Origin: Beta vulgaris subsp. vulgaris
Taxonomy: Eukaryota; Streptophyta; Magnoliopsida; Caryophyllales; Amaranthaceae
Reading direction: 5' to 3'
Assembly (NCBI RefSeq): GCF_026745355.1
Contig: NC_079202.1
Span: 7,413,629 to 7,477,628 of the forward strand
DNA: 64,000 nucleotides
The position numbers and the translations under genes are program-made. Shown here piece by piece: positions 55,885-64,000 of the stretch. The notes under the pieces are model-generated. The model saw nothing but the letters and a program-made list of their open reading frames with translations. It did not search any database and had not been told where the DNA came from. Within the stretch, counting starts at the first letter, position 1. The number at the start of each line of letters is the position of its first letter.

Positions 55885-56125
55885 GTTACTTGCTGCGGTT
55901 AAAAAGTGCCCAATTGCTGCGGAAAAGGGCGCGCAGCAATTACGGGTGCAGCAATAGGTATTAATAATATTGCTGCGGTTTTAAACCGCAGTAATATAAG
56001 GAAATATTGTTGCGGTTTCAAAGACCAAACCACAGCAATATTAGAAATTGTGGTGAAATAATATGGCCCAGAAAGGTAATATTGCTGCGGTTTTGGGCCA
56101 GAAACCGCAGCAATATTACCTTTTT
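55885..56125. repeat. Subterminal repeats of CACTA element 4
   Basis: At least six copies of AATATTGCTGCGGTTT or its complement, several as facing pairs. They match the array at the right end of element 1. Confidence 0.85.
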
Positions 56126-56558
56126 TTTTAATTTTTTTTGTTATATATTAGTGAAGAGGAAGCTATATATGCAACCTTGATGAAGCTATGCAGCAATATG
56201 CTAATAAATTTTCTGCATAAATTTCGGCAGAGCTCCGTTTGTAAATTGGATAAACCCATAATAGGGACTTAATTAACCTGTACAACAACCAATAACATCT
56301 CCGAATCCACCATCCAAGCAAATCCAAAATCCATCAAACAACCACCATGATCTCCAACATACATCATCCAATATTCAAGCCAACAAACCAACATCATAAA
56401 TACAATTTCATAATAATCCAACAAAAATATTTAGCGCAATCCAACATATATATATCATGACAATCCATCACTACAAAGTTGGTTGTACAAGTTGCAATAA
56501 TATATATGTTCGTCTAAAGTTAGAACAAAAAAAAGAATATTAACATAAACTAACTAAC

Positions 56559-57891
56559 CTACGCAATGCACTCATCAACAAAGTATCTTGCCCACTTATT
56601 CTTCACCTCATTGATTTGATCCTCCGTATAAGGATCTTTGGTAAAGGTTTGAGCAACCTGAAAATAATTTACCAAAGTTAGCATCAAATAGTTAAAATAT
56701 ATTAAATATGAAATGAATAATTATATAAACTTACTTTGTCCATATCCAACGAACCAAAATATGAAGCGAGTACGTCAAAAATGTACCGCATCACAAAATA
56801 TCGCACTCCGTGCCTCCTTGTTGTTGCGGGCACTTTATCAAAAGTTATAAGAAAATGAGAAAAATTACCGCATAATGAGAATAAAGTAAGCTTTAAATTG
56901 AATCAAGCAATTCGATCAAAACATACCTCAACTTATTTCCACAAAAGCTTCTCTCGACGAACTTTGTGGCCGCTCATCCGAAACCTCCTAAAAGCACTAG
57001 ATAACACAACATTGTTTGATTTAGTCCTTAATTGTGGAATGTTACCATCTCAATTCATATAAAATATATCAAACATATATATATCAACTTACGCTATCAT
57101 AGGCAATTTAAGCTTTAACTTCCGCTGTTTGTGATAGCTGGCAGAATCGAAGATATAAACTATCCCAGGCAAGGGACATATGACAAGGAGCATCCAATGT
57201 TGGCTATTGAAATATTAAACAACAATAATTACTTAAAAAATCACATATCATGCAACAATAAATATTTGTAGATATTAAGAAAGAATATTACTCTTGAAAG
57301 ATTGGCGCGAACATGATACTAGCCTTTACATCGACGTATCCAGCCATAGCATGCAGAATGTACTTTGTTACCTCCTCCAATGATGAATGCGACTCCACTA
57401 CGGTGCTTTGCGGACACATCCAACAAACACGTGCAATAGAATCCCCAAATCCATCCAAGTCCGACTGCGTAGCCCTAAAAATTGGCAAAAGTAAACTATA
57501 TGTGAAAAATACAACTACCATATAATTAAATGTTAAAAAAAGCATAACTTTGATTATTGTTACCTCATGTACACTTGGATAATAGAAATATTAATCATTT
57601 CTCCTCTCAAAAACTGACCAATATCCTCCTTGGTCAGAAAAGCGGTGCCATCATCTGTCAAATAATGGAAAAAAGATCTCGGCAAGGTAACACCAACAGC
57701 ATCATCGTCTGCGACGGCAAGGGCAAGTGTATCTGCTAACTCCCTGCAGTCCTCAGTAAGGGAGTCCAAGAACGATCGATCGTCGATAACTGGACTAAAC
57801 TGAGAAGCCGAACCGGCTGATGAATGCAACTGGCTAGAAGATCTAACAGCCTCCCCGAAATCCCTTTTTGTTTTTTAGGTGTCGGTGTAAC
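56559..57891 (-). pseudogene. Ulp1-like (C48) cysteine protease domain, C-terminal part of the second gene of CACTA element 4
   Basis: Exons on the minus strand: 57891-57564 (VIDDRSFLDSLTEDC to EDIGQFLRGEMINISIIQVY), about 57475-57292 (SDLDGFGDSIARVCWM to FAPIFQ), about 57207-57093 (QHWMLLVICPLPGIVYIFDS), about 57000-56925, about 56842-56732 and 56660-56559 (ending DECIA). HW supplies the catalytic histidine and FDS the aspartate of a Ulp1-type triad. The cysteine is reached in CPQQQGGTEC, but one base is missing directly after it (about 56800-56803), so YFVMRYIFDVLASYFG lies in another frame. Further damage: one C lost from a C-run near 57853, and an in-frame TAA at 56933-56935. The family removes SUMO-like modifiers. 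Here it is a transposon-borne copy, certainly inactive. Confidence 0.8.
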
Positions 57892-58431
57892 CTAATAATT
57901 ATTTTTCAAAACGGGCATAAGATTATGAAATTTTTAAATTGAAAGCTATTATTTTTACAAAATTGGAGGCCTATATGAACAATTACCTCATCACTTAACA
58001 TTTGAGCTAAATTTTTTGGCCATTGCACCCAAGTACCCAAAGCAATAGCTGTAGTGTCGATCTCATATGCAGGGATGGGAACAGGTAGTGGCAAATGACC
58101 ATATTTCTCTATAATTCGATGAATTTTCAATTTCAGGTGATCATTCATCATTCTAGACCCATGAACTGTAGTGGTCTCATCAAAAGCATAAGAATATGCA
58201 TCTGCCACTAGACAAGTCTCTCCACTAGTTGGATCTACAGCAACACGTAATATTGATATTATTTGAATAAAACACACATGTAAATATGATAATTATTTGT
58301 ATAAAGGACATGTATATAAGATAATTTTTTGTATAAAGCACATGTATATATAATAATTATATGTACCTTCAGCTGAGGAGAATGAGTGTCTGATCCAGAT
58401 AATGGAGTACGTAGCTGAGTGGGCTGTGAAG

Positions 58432-58600
58432 CAGCTACCTCAGGAGATGGCCCAGGAGGTGGCCCAAGAGGTGGCCCAGGAAATGGCCCACGAGATGGCC
58501 CAGGAGATGGCCCAAGATATGGCCCAGGAGATGGCCCAAGAGGTGGCCCAGGAGATGGCCCAGAATATGGCCCAGCAAATGGTGAAGCAGATGGTGGAAT
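58432..58600 (-). repeat. 12-bp minisatellite coding for GPSP/GPPL-type tetrapeptides
   Basis: Units close to GGCCCAGGAGAT and GGCCCAAGAGGT repeat about 13 times in phase with the minus-strand frame, giving GPSPGPPLGPSPGPYLGPSP. Because 12 is a multiple of three, every frame stays open, which explains the long plus-strand frames here. Confidence 0.85.
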
Positions 58601-59719
58601 AGGAGGCTGAGTCGGCTGTGTAGGAGATGGCACAGCAAATGGTGAAGGGAAAAAATGATACAGCCCAGGTGACTGAGTAGGTGGCTGTACATGAGAAGGA
58701 GATGGCCCACCAGATGGTGAAGAATAGGGCCCGGTAGATGGATGTGAAGGTGAAATCATCACATTCTACATATATGTGGCAATGTCCTCCCTCCACCTTT
58801 CACTCATTTTCTGTATGAGTGCCTCCTCTTGTTCCTTCATCGATCTCCTATAGTGCGTACGAGGTACGTGCCCAAAAGCCTTGGTATAGCCAACATTAAC
58901 GCCCCCAAAACCGTAACAGCGACCCGAATGATCTGGCTTCTCTCTAAGAGCCATAAAAAGGGCGTCTCTGTTACGAACCGAATGAACTCACCCTTGGCTT
59001 GCTTCTCCTTGTACTCCAACTGCCCAAAAACACTAGTTAACAGTAATAATAATGTAGTTAATAAATGAAAAAATATTCATGTCAAACTAAAAGTTAATTA
59101 TAATGATATACATACGTATTTGTCAGCTGCTTTCTTTGTTTCCTCATCTGGAATGAATCTCTGTTTAGTAACAGGATCTTTCTTATGCATCGCGCACCAC
59201 CAATCATCACCCCGGTTAAAACTGGAGGACACAGAGGAGGATGCTGTACCAGATGACAATCCAGAATCAAAACTAGGTGGACCGAATTTCTCCTGCCTCC
59301 ACAACTCTCTAGCATCTCCATAGCTCCTCTGACCTAAGTGGTGATGATGTGTGTTCTTCTTTGCGCTCTCAAGCGCCTTTTCTCGCTTTTTTTGCAAAAT
59401 AAAAAAACACATTAAGTTAGTATAATATTATTTAAATCAATAAAACCAAGTTAATAATTAGAATATAAACTTACTATAGCATGATCTGACATCATCTATT
59501 CTTTGAAAGTGGCCCAATCCTCCTTCTTGATGTGCTTGTATACGTTTGGCAGACTATCACCTAACTTCTCTTTCTTTGATCTAACTCTCGTCATTGTTAT
59601 CCAACTAGATACCAATTTGCTCTTAAAATCCCTCCATCTAACGTTCACAGCAGACAAGTAGAGCTTCTTGTATCGAACCTCGTCGGGAATGTGAAACATG
59701 TTCTGTTTTTCAAAATAGG

Positions 59720-61190
59720 CTAAAATGACTAATTTTGGTTCCAACTAGTCTATATGTTGTGTTACCAATCAAATCTACCTATAAATACATGAAACTAAGT
59801 ATATAAGATATGTTAGAGTTCTTTACAACTTAAACTAGCATGAAACAAGTCATTTTCATTCATTTGGGAAGAAAAAGGCCCGAAATGGCCTAAAAGGGCT
59901 AATTTTGGTTCCTAACTTGTCTATATGTTGTATTAGCAATCAAATCTACCTATAAATACATCAAACTAAGTATATATGATATGTTAGAGGTGTTCACAAC
60001 TTAAACTAGCATGAAACAAGTCATTTTCAATCATTTGGGAAGAAAAAAGGCCCGAAATGGCCTAAAAGGGCTAATTTTGGTTCCTAACTTGTGTATATGT
60101 TGTATTAGCAATCAAATCTACCTATAGATATATCAAACTAAGTATATATGATATGTTATAGTTGTTTACAACTTAAATAGCATGAAACAAGTCATTTTCA
60201 ATCATTTGGGAAGAAAAAGGCCCGAAATGGCCTAAAAGGGCTAATTTTGGTTCCTAACTTGTCTATACGTTGTATTAGCAATCAAATCTACCTATAGATA
60301 CATCAAAATAAGTATATATAATATGTTATAGTTGTTTACAACTTAAAGTAGCATGAAACAAGTCATTTTCATCATTTGGGAAAAAAAGGCCCGAAATGGC
60401 CTAAAAGGGCTAATTTTGGTTCCTAACTTGTCTATATGTTGTATTAGCAATCAAATCTACCTATTGATACATCAAACTAAGTATATATGATATGTTATAG
60501 TTGTTTACAACTTAAAGTAGCATGCAACAAGTCATTTTCAATCATTTGGGAAGAAAAAGGCCCGAAATGGCCTAAAAGGGCTAATTTTGGTTCCTAACTT
60601 GTCTATATGTTGTATTAGCAATCAAATCTACCTATAATACATCAAACTAAGTATATATGATATTTAAGTTGTTTACAACTTAAATAGCATGAAACAAGTC
60701 ATTTTCATTCATTTGGGAAGAAAAAGGCCCGAAATGGCCTAAAAGGGCTAAATTTGGTTCCTAACTTGTGTATATGTTGTATTAGCAATCAAATCTACCT
60801 ATAGATATATCAAACTAAGTATATATGATATGTTATAGTTGTTTACAACTTAAAGTAGCATGAAACAAGTCATTTTCAATCATTTGGGAAGAAAAAGGCC
60901 CGAAATGGCCTAAAAGGGCTAATTTTGGTTCCTAACTTGTCTATATGTTGTATTACAATCAAATCTACCTATAAATACATCAAAATAAGTATATATGATA
61001 TGTTATAGTTTTTTACAACTTAAAGTAGCATGAAACAAGTCATTTTCATTCATTTGGGAAGAAAAAGGCCCGAAATGGCCTAAAAGGGCTAATTTTGGTT
61101 CCAACTTGTCTATATGTTGTATTAGCAATCAAATCTACCTATAAATACATCAAACTAAGTATATATGATATGTTAGAGTTGTTTACCATA
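59720..61190. repeat. ~170-bp tandem repeat, 8 to 9 copies, in an intron of CACTA element 4
   Basis: CCTAAAAGGGCTAA starts near 59889, 60061, 60231, 60400, 60571, 60738, 60909 and 61079 (spacing 167-172), with a diverged copy at about 59727. Each unit carries GGGAAGAAAAAGGCCCGAAA then TGGCCTAAAAGGGC. The reverse complement matches the core of the 160-bp repeat of element 3. The array fills the intron between exons 61305-61187 and 59702-59475. Confidence 0.9.
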
Positions 61191-61941
61191 GTGTCTGTCC
61201 ACATCACATTCAACAAGGTAGGAGAAATGTGTCTCCATGACCAGTTGATGTTCAGCTTCCGTATAGAAAGACCGATCCAAACACCATACTTGGCTCGCCA
61301 TGGACCTAGTAAAGAAACAATTAGAAATCCAAATATGAAATTGTAATAAGCTAAGTATGATAAATTACATCTATTTACCTGTTGGTCTTCCCAAATCATT
61401 GAACTCTAAGACCATATCTCCTGTGTTGTGGAGATTCATCGTGGGACCTCGTTTACTCTTTCGTGTTGCCTTTGGATTCCCACTTGACTTCTTCCCGCTC
61501 CCCTGTGCACATAATGTAGTGGTCTGACCTGAACCTAACAATCAAAATAAGAAAATTAAATTAGAGAACGAACAAGTAAATTACATAATGAATATTTAAA
61601 AAATTGAAATAAACGCGAACCTGACGGGGTGGCTGCCCATCACCTGTCACCTCAATGCCAAGTAAAGCATTCCTATCAGCCTCTAGCTCAAATCTCTCCA
61701 TCCACTCATCTAATGCATCTGCATCACGATCACTGGCCTCTCCCTGGTCAGGCTCCTTTTCTGGGTGAAAAGGGGCACCAGAATCTGATGAATGCTCGCT
61801 CGAATCGTCACTAGCCATATCTGTAGCATATAGATAGAAACAAGAAATAGTGTTAACGAAATTTAAAACAATATACATCATCACATTATTGTAACAAAAT
61901 TCAAAACAAGTCAAATTACTCATATGGAATATTTTTTACCT

Positions 61942-64000
61942 TTAATTTTGGTCAATAGGTTGCTCAATGACTGTTATACCTTCTTGGTGATCCATTCGCA
62001 TGTAACTATTTTCAGTATCAATCACATTCATCATATCGTCATTTGGGATTGAGAAAGGGGGGATGTCATCAAACTTATCATATTCTTCTTCGTCGTCAAC
62101 ATCACCCACTCCTAAAATTCGCCTTTTACCATTAACAACAATGCACCACTGAGTGTCTACAGGATCAGATACATAGAACACTTGTTTTGCTTGCGATGCG
62201 AGGATAAAAGGTTCTTCAGTGTCACGCAGACGACTCATATCGACCAGAGTAAAACCGCACTCATCCTTTTGCAAACCACGTCTATTATCCGCCCACTTGC
62301 ATCGAAAAATAGGCATAGTGAAGTCACAATAATCGAGCTCCCATATTTCTTGAATGATCCCATAATATGATTGTGTAGCATCAATCGGAGTTTTATCCTT
62401 TGCACTCGCATACTCCCTAGATGATGCAATCGTTGAAACCCCACAATTCTGGACCACCTTTGATTTCTTATCCTGACTTCAGTGTAAAAGGTATAACCAT
62501 TGATATCATATCCTTCATAGGAGTTAAAACTGTCACGTGGACCGTATGCCAACCACTTAATTGTATCAGGTACATGATGGTTGTTTGCAGACAATTCACC
62601 GATTACTTTATTGTGAAACCAGTCAATGAACGACCTGTTATGCTCATTCATCAATGCCCTCTCCCCTTTTGACGGATTTTTGTGACGCAATTCACGCATA
62701 TGTCTTTCTAAGTATGGATTAACTTCAGTAACATGGTGCAACACAAAAAGATGAGCTTTATGCAACTCATCCAATGAAGGTGCAATATGTCGCATTCCGA
62801 CCCACCTTTGCCTTCTAATCTACCCTCGTGTCTCGACTTTGGAAGACCTATCGTCACACCTTAGCAAAATAAGAAGAACAATATCCTCCAACCTCTTCGG
62901 CAATTGTTCCTTGAATAATACTCGCCTCTGGTCTTGCTGGATTCTTCACTTTCTTTTTCAAAGAACCCATATGTCTCTCAAAAGGGTATGCCCATCTTAA
63001 AAACACAGGACCACACAGCTTAATCTCCCTTACCAAATGAAGGACTAAGTGAACCATAATGTCAAAAAAAGAAGGTGGAAAATACATCTCAAATTGACAA
63101 AGTGTGATCACCACCTCATTTTGCAAAGCATCCAACCTATCAGGATCAAGTACCTTGTTGCATATGGTATTGAAAAATGAACACAACCTCGTGATAGCAA
63201 GTCTGACATGTTTTGGAAGAATCCCGCGTATTGCAATCGGCAAAAACACTTGCATCATCACATGACAGTCATGAGATTTCAACCCAATTAATTTCAGATC
63301 AGTCATGGAAACAAGTCTTCTCATGTTAGATGAGTATCCAGTGGGAACCTTAATACCGTATAAACACTCACAGAACAATCGTTTCTCTTTCCTAGACAAT
63401 GTATAGCAAGCTGGAGGCAAATACGTTGTTGTTCCCTTTCCTTTCTTAGCCTTTTCCTTAACCTTTGGCCATAAATTAGGCCGAATCTTCAATTTCTCCA
63501 TATCTCTACGAACCTTAAGACCATCCTTAGTCTTTCCTGGCATATTCAACAGAGTACCGATAATTGCATCACAAACATTTTTTTCAATATGCATTACGTC
63601 GAGACAATGTCTAACTGGTAAGTATTTCCAATAAGGAAGTCTCCAGAATATAGACTCTTTTTTCCAAACGACACCATCGTCTTCCGAAGGTTTAACCCCT
63701 TACCAAATATTGTTCCCATCCCCTTAACACGATTATAAACTTCTTTTCCAGTTAACGGTATAGGAGCTGGACCATTTTCAACAAACCCGTTAAATGGTGC
63801 TTTTTTTTTCGATATGGATGAGAACTATGTAGGAATTGCCTATTAATGATATAGACATGTTTCCCACAATGTGGCAAATGTGTAGCCTCCATGCCATTCT
63901 CACAAATGGGACATGCCTTTTTCCCTTTGACCTTATACCCCGATAAATTCCATAAGCAGGATAATCATTTATAGTACAGAATAGCATAGCACGAAGCCTG
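61942..64000 (-). pseudogene. CACTA element 4 transposase gene: TNP2 (partial), DUF4218, DUF4216
   Basis: From the right edge: FCTINDYPAYGIY (about 63985-63945), a CPFVRM remnant of the Cys pair, then broken frames to 63594. An open frame at 63594-62854 follows with MHIEKNVCDAIIGTLLNMPG, TYLPPACYTLSRKEKRLFCE and DUF4218 (MQVFLPIAIRGILPKHVRLA, FFDIMVHLVLHLVREIKLCG). A change of frame near 62815 leads to SLDELHKAHLFVLHHVTEVN and SFIDWFHNKVIGEL (to about 62460), then DUF4216 (WELDYCDFTMPIFRCKWADN, FILASQAKQVFYVSDP) with its stop at 61942-61944. The last part is a clean C-terminus that element 3 lacks. Frame breaks near 63900, 63790-63600, 62860 and 62450. The gene would supply the element's transposase. 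Confidence 0.85.

Larger units (their letters stand above)
57988..61818 (-). pseudogene. Ptta/En/Spm-type N-terminal part of the second gene of CACTA element 4
   Basis: Predicted exons: 61818-61621 (MASDDSSEHSSDSGAPFHPE, acidic), 61534-61379 (SKRGPTMNLHNTGDMVLEF), 61305-61187 (WRAKYGVWIGLSIRKLNINW), a 1.5-kb intron full of tandem repeats, 59702-59475 (FHIPDEVRYKKLYLSAVNVR), about 59395-59117 (HHHHLGQRSYGDARELW), 59019-58367 (LREKPDHSGRCYGFGGVNVG then a Pro/Gly-rich linker) and 58234-57988. All donors and acceptors named follow GT/AG. The order matches the plant transposase family Ptta/En/Spm (Transposase_24 type), thought to bind element DNA. In-frame TAG codons at 59496-59498 and 58766-58768 and a 32-bp loss at the start of the last exon (compare 541-572) disable it. 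The protein would have continued into the Ulp1-like domain. Confidence 0.75.
55869..64000 (-). mobile_element. CACTA (En/Spm) element 4, 5' end beyond the window
   Basis: The left end reads CCTAGTAGAAATAAGG (55870 onward), a CACTA terminus whose first two bases have changed. It is followed by subterminal ATTGCTGCGGTTTT repeats of the same family as element 1. It holds the second gene (Ptta/En/Spm with Ulp1-like domain, 61818-56559) and, further right, the TNP2 gene reading towards it (64000-61942). The TNP2 start, leader and 5' terminus lie beyond the right edge. It shares about 660 bp at near-identity with element 1 (57690-58353 against 1-690). Confidence 0.85.

Noticed and set aside
58402..58602. 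Plus-strand open frame of EMAQEVAQ-type repeats
   Set aside because: It is the antisense of a 12-bp minisatellite whose minus-strand reading is the Pro/Gly linker of the CACTA second gene.
59720..61190. CRISPR-like array of regularly spaced repeats
   Set aside because: The whole ~170-bp unit is repeated with no unique spacers, in a eukaryotic transposon intron; it is a minisatellite.

Overview
The window is plant nuclear DNA, most likely from a eudicot; the sequence alone does not give the species. It is AT-rich, intron-containing and dominated by transposable elements: CACTA (En/Spm), PIF/Harbinger, Stowaway and Tourist MITEs, Copia, L1-type LINEs with plant zf-RVT and RNase H tails, and tRNA-derived SINEs. 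Only one stretch looks like an ordinary host gene: a 312-residue single-exon protein at 49709-50647. A pentatricopeptide-repeat (PPR) fragment at 14590-14840 sits inside a small terminal-inverted-repeat element and is probably captured. Layout, left: 1-2425 is an internally deleted CACTA element (element 1, minus strand). 2617-4311 is a PIF-like element with TTA duplications. 6844-7911, 10500-10817 and 16315-17269 are Stowaway-like elements with TA targets. 7967-9289 is a non-autonomous CACTA element. 13835-15341 is the PPR-carrying element. 18190-19180 is a LINE tail. 19440-19645 and 21554-21792 are SINEs with clear target duplications. Layout, middle: 23087-28902 is a complete but decayed CACTA element (element 3, plus strand, TCT duplication). 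28995-38290 holds two LINE copies arranged head to tail on the minus strand. The first carries a probable solo LTR. The second carries a CACTA element (TTT duplication), which itself carries a Stowaway MITE. 39465-44537 is a PIF/Harbinger element with a damaged DDE transposase and an apparently intact MYB/SANT-like partner gene. Layout, right: 47143-49136 is a run of three inverted-repeat elements just upstream of the host gene. 52081-55868 is a decayed Copia element on the minus strand. Its gag is cut at about 55869 by a large CACTA element (element 4, minus strand) that runs off the right edge. How the parts relate: elements 1, 3 and 4 share one gene plan. The first gene encodes a Transposase-associated zinc-finger-like domain, TNP2 (Transposase_21), DUF4218 and DUF4216. 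The second encodes a Ptta/En/Spm domain, a low-complexity Pro/Gly linker and a C-terminal Ulp1-like (C48) protease domain. Elements 1 and 3 are different deletion derivatives of that plan. The observation most worth following is a ~270-nt block in the 5' leader of elements 1 and 3 that folds into a small hairpin plus a long branched hairpin. Several stems differ in sequence between the two copies while pairing is kept. A second is that elements 3 and 4 carry related GGCC-rich tandem repeats (160 and ~170 bp periods) between their two genes or in the first large intron after them.
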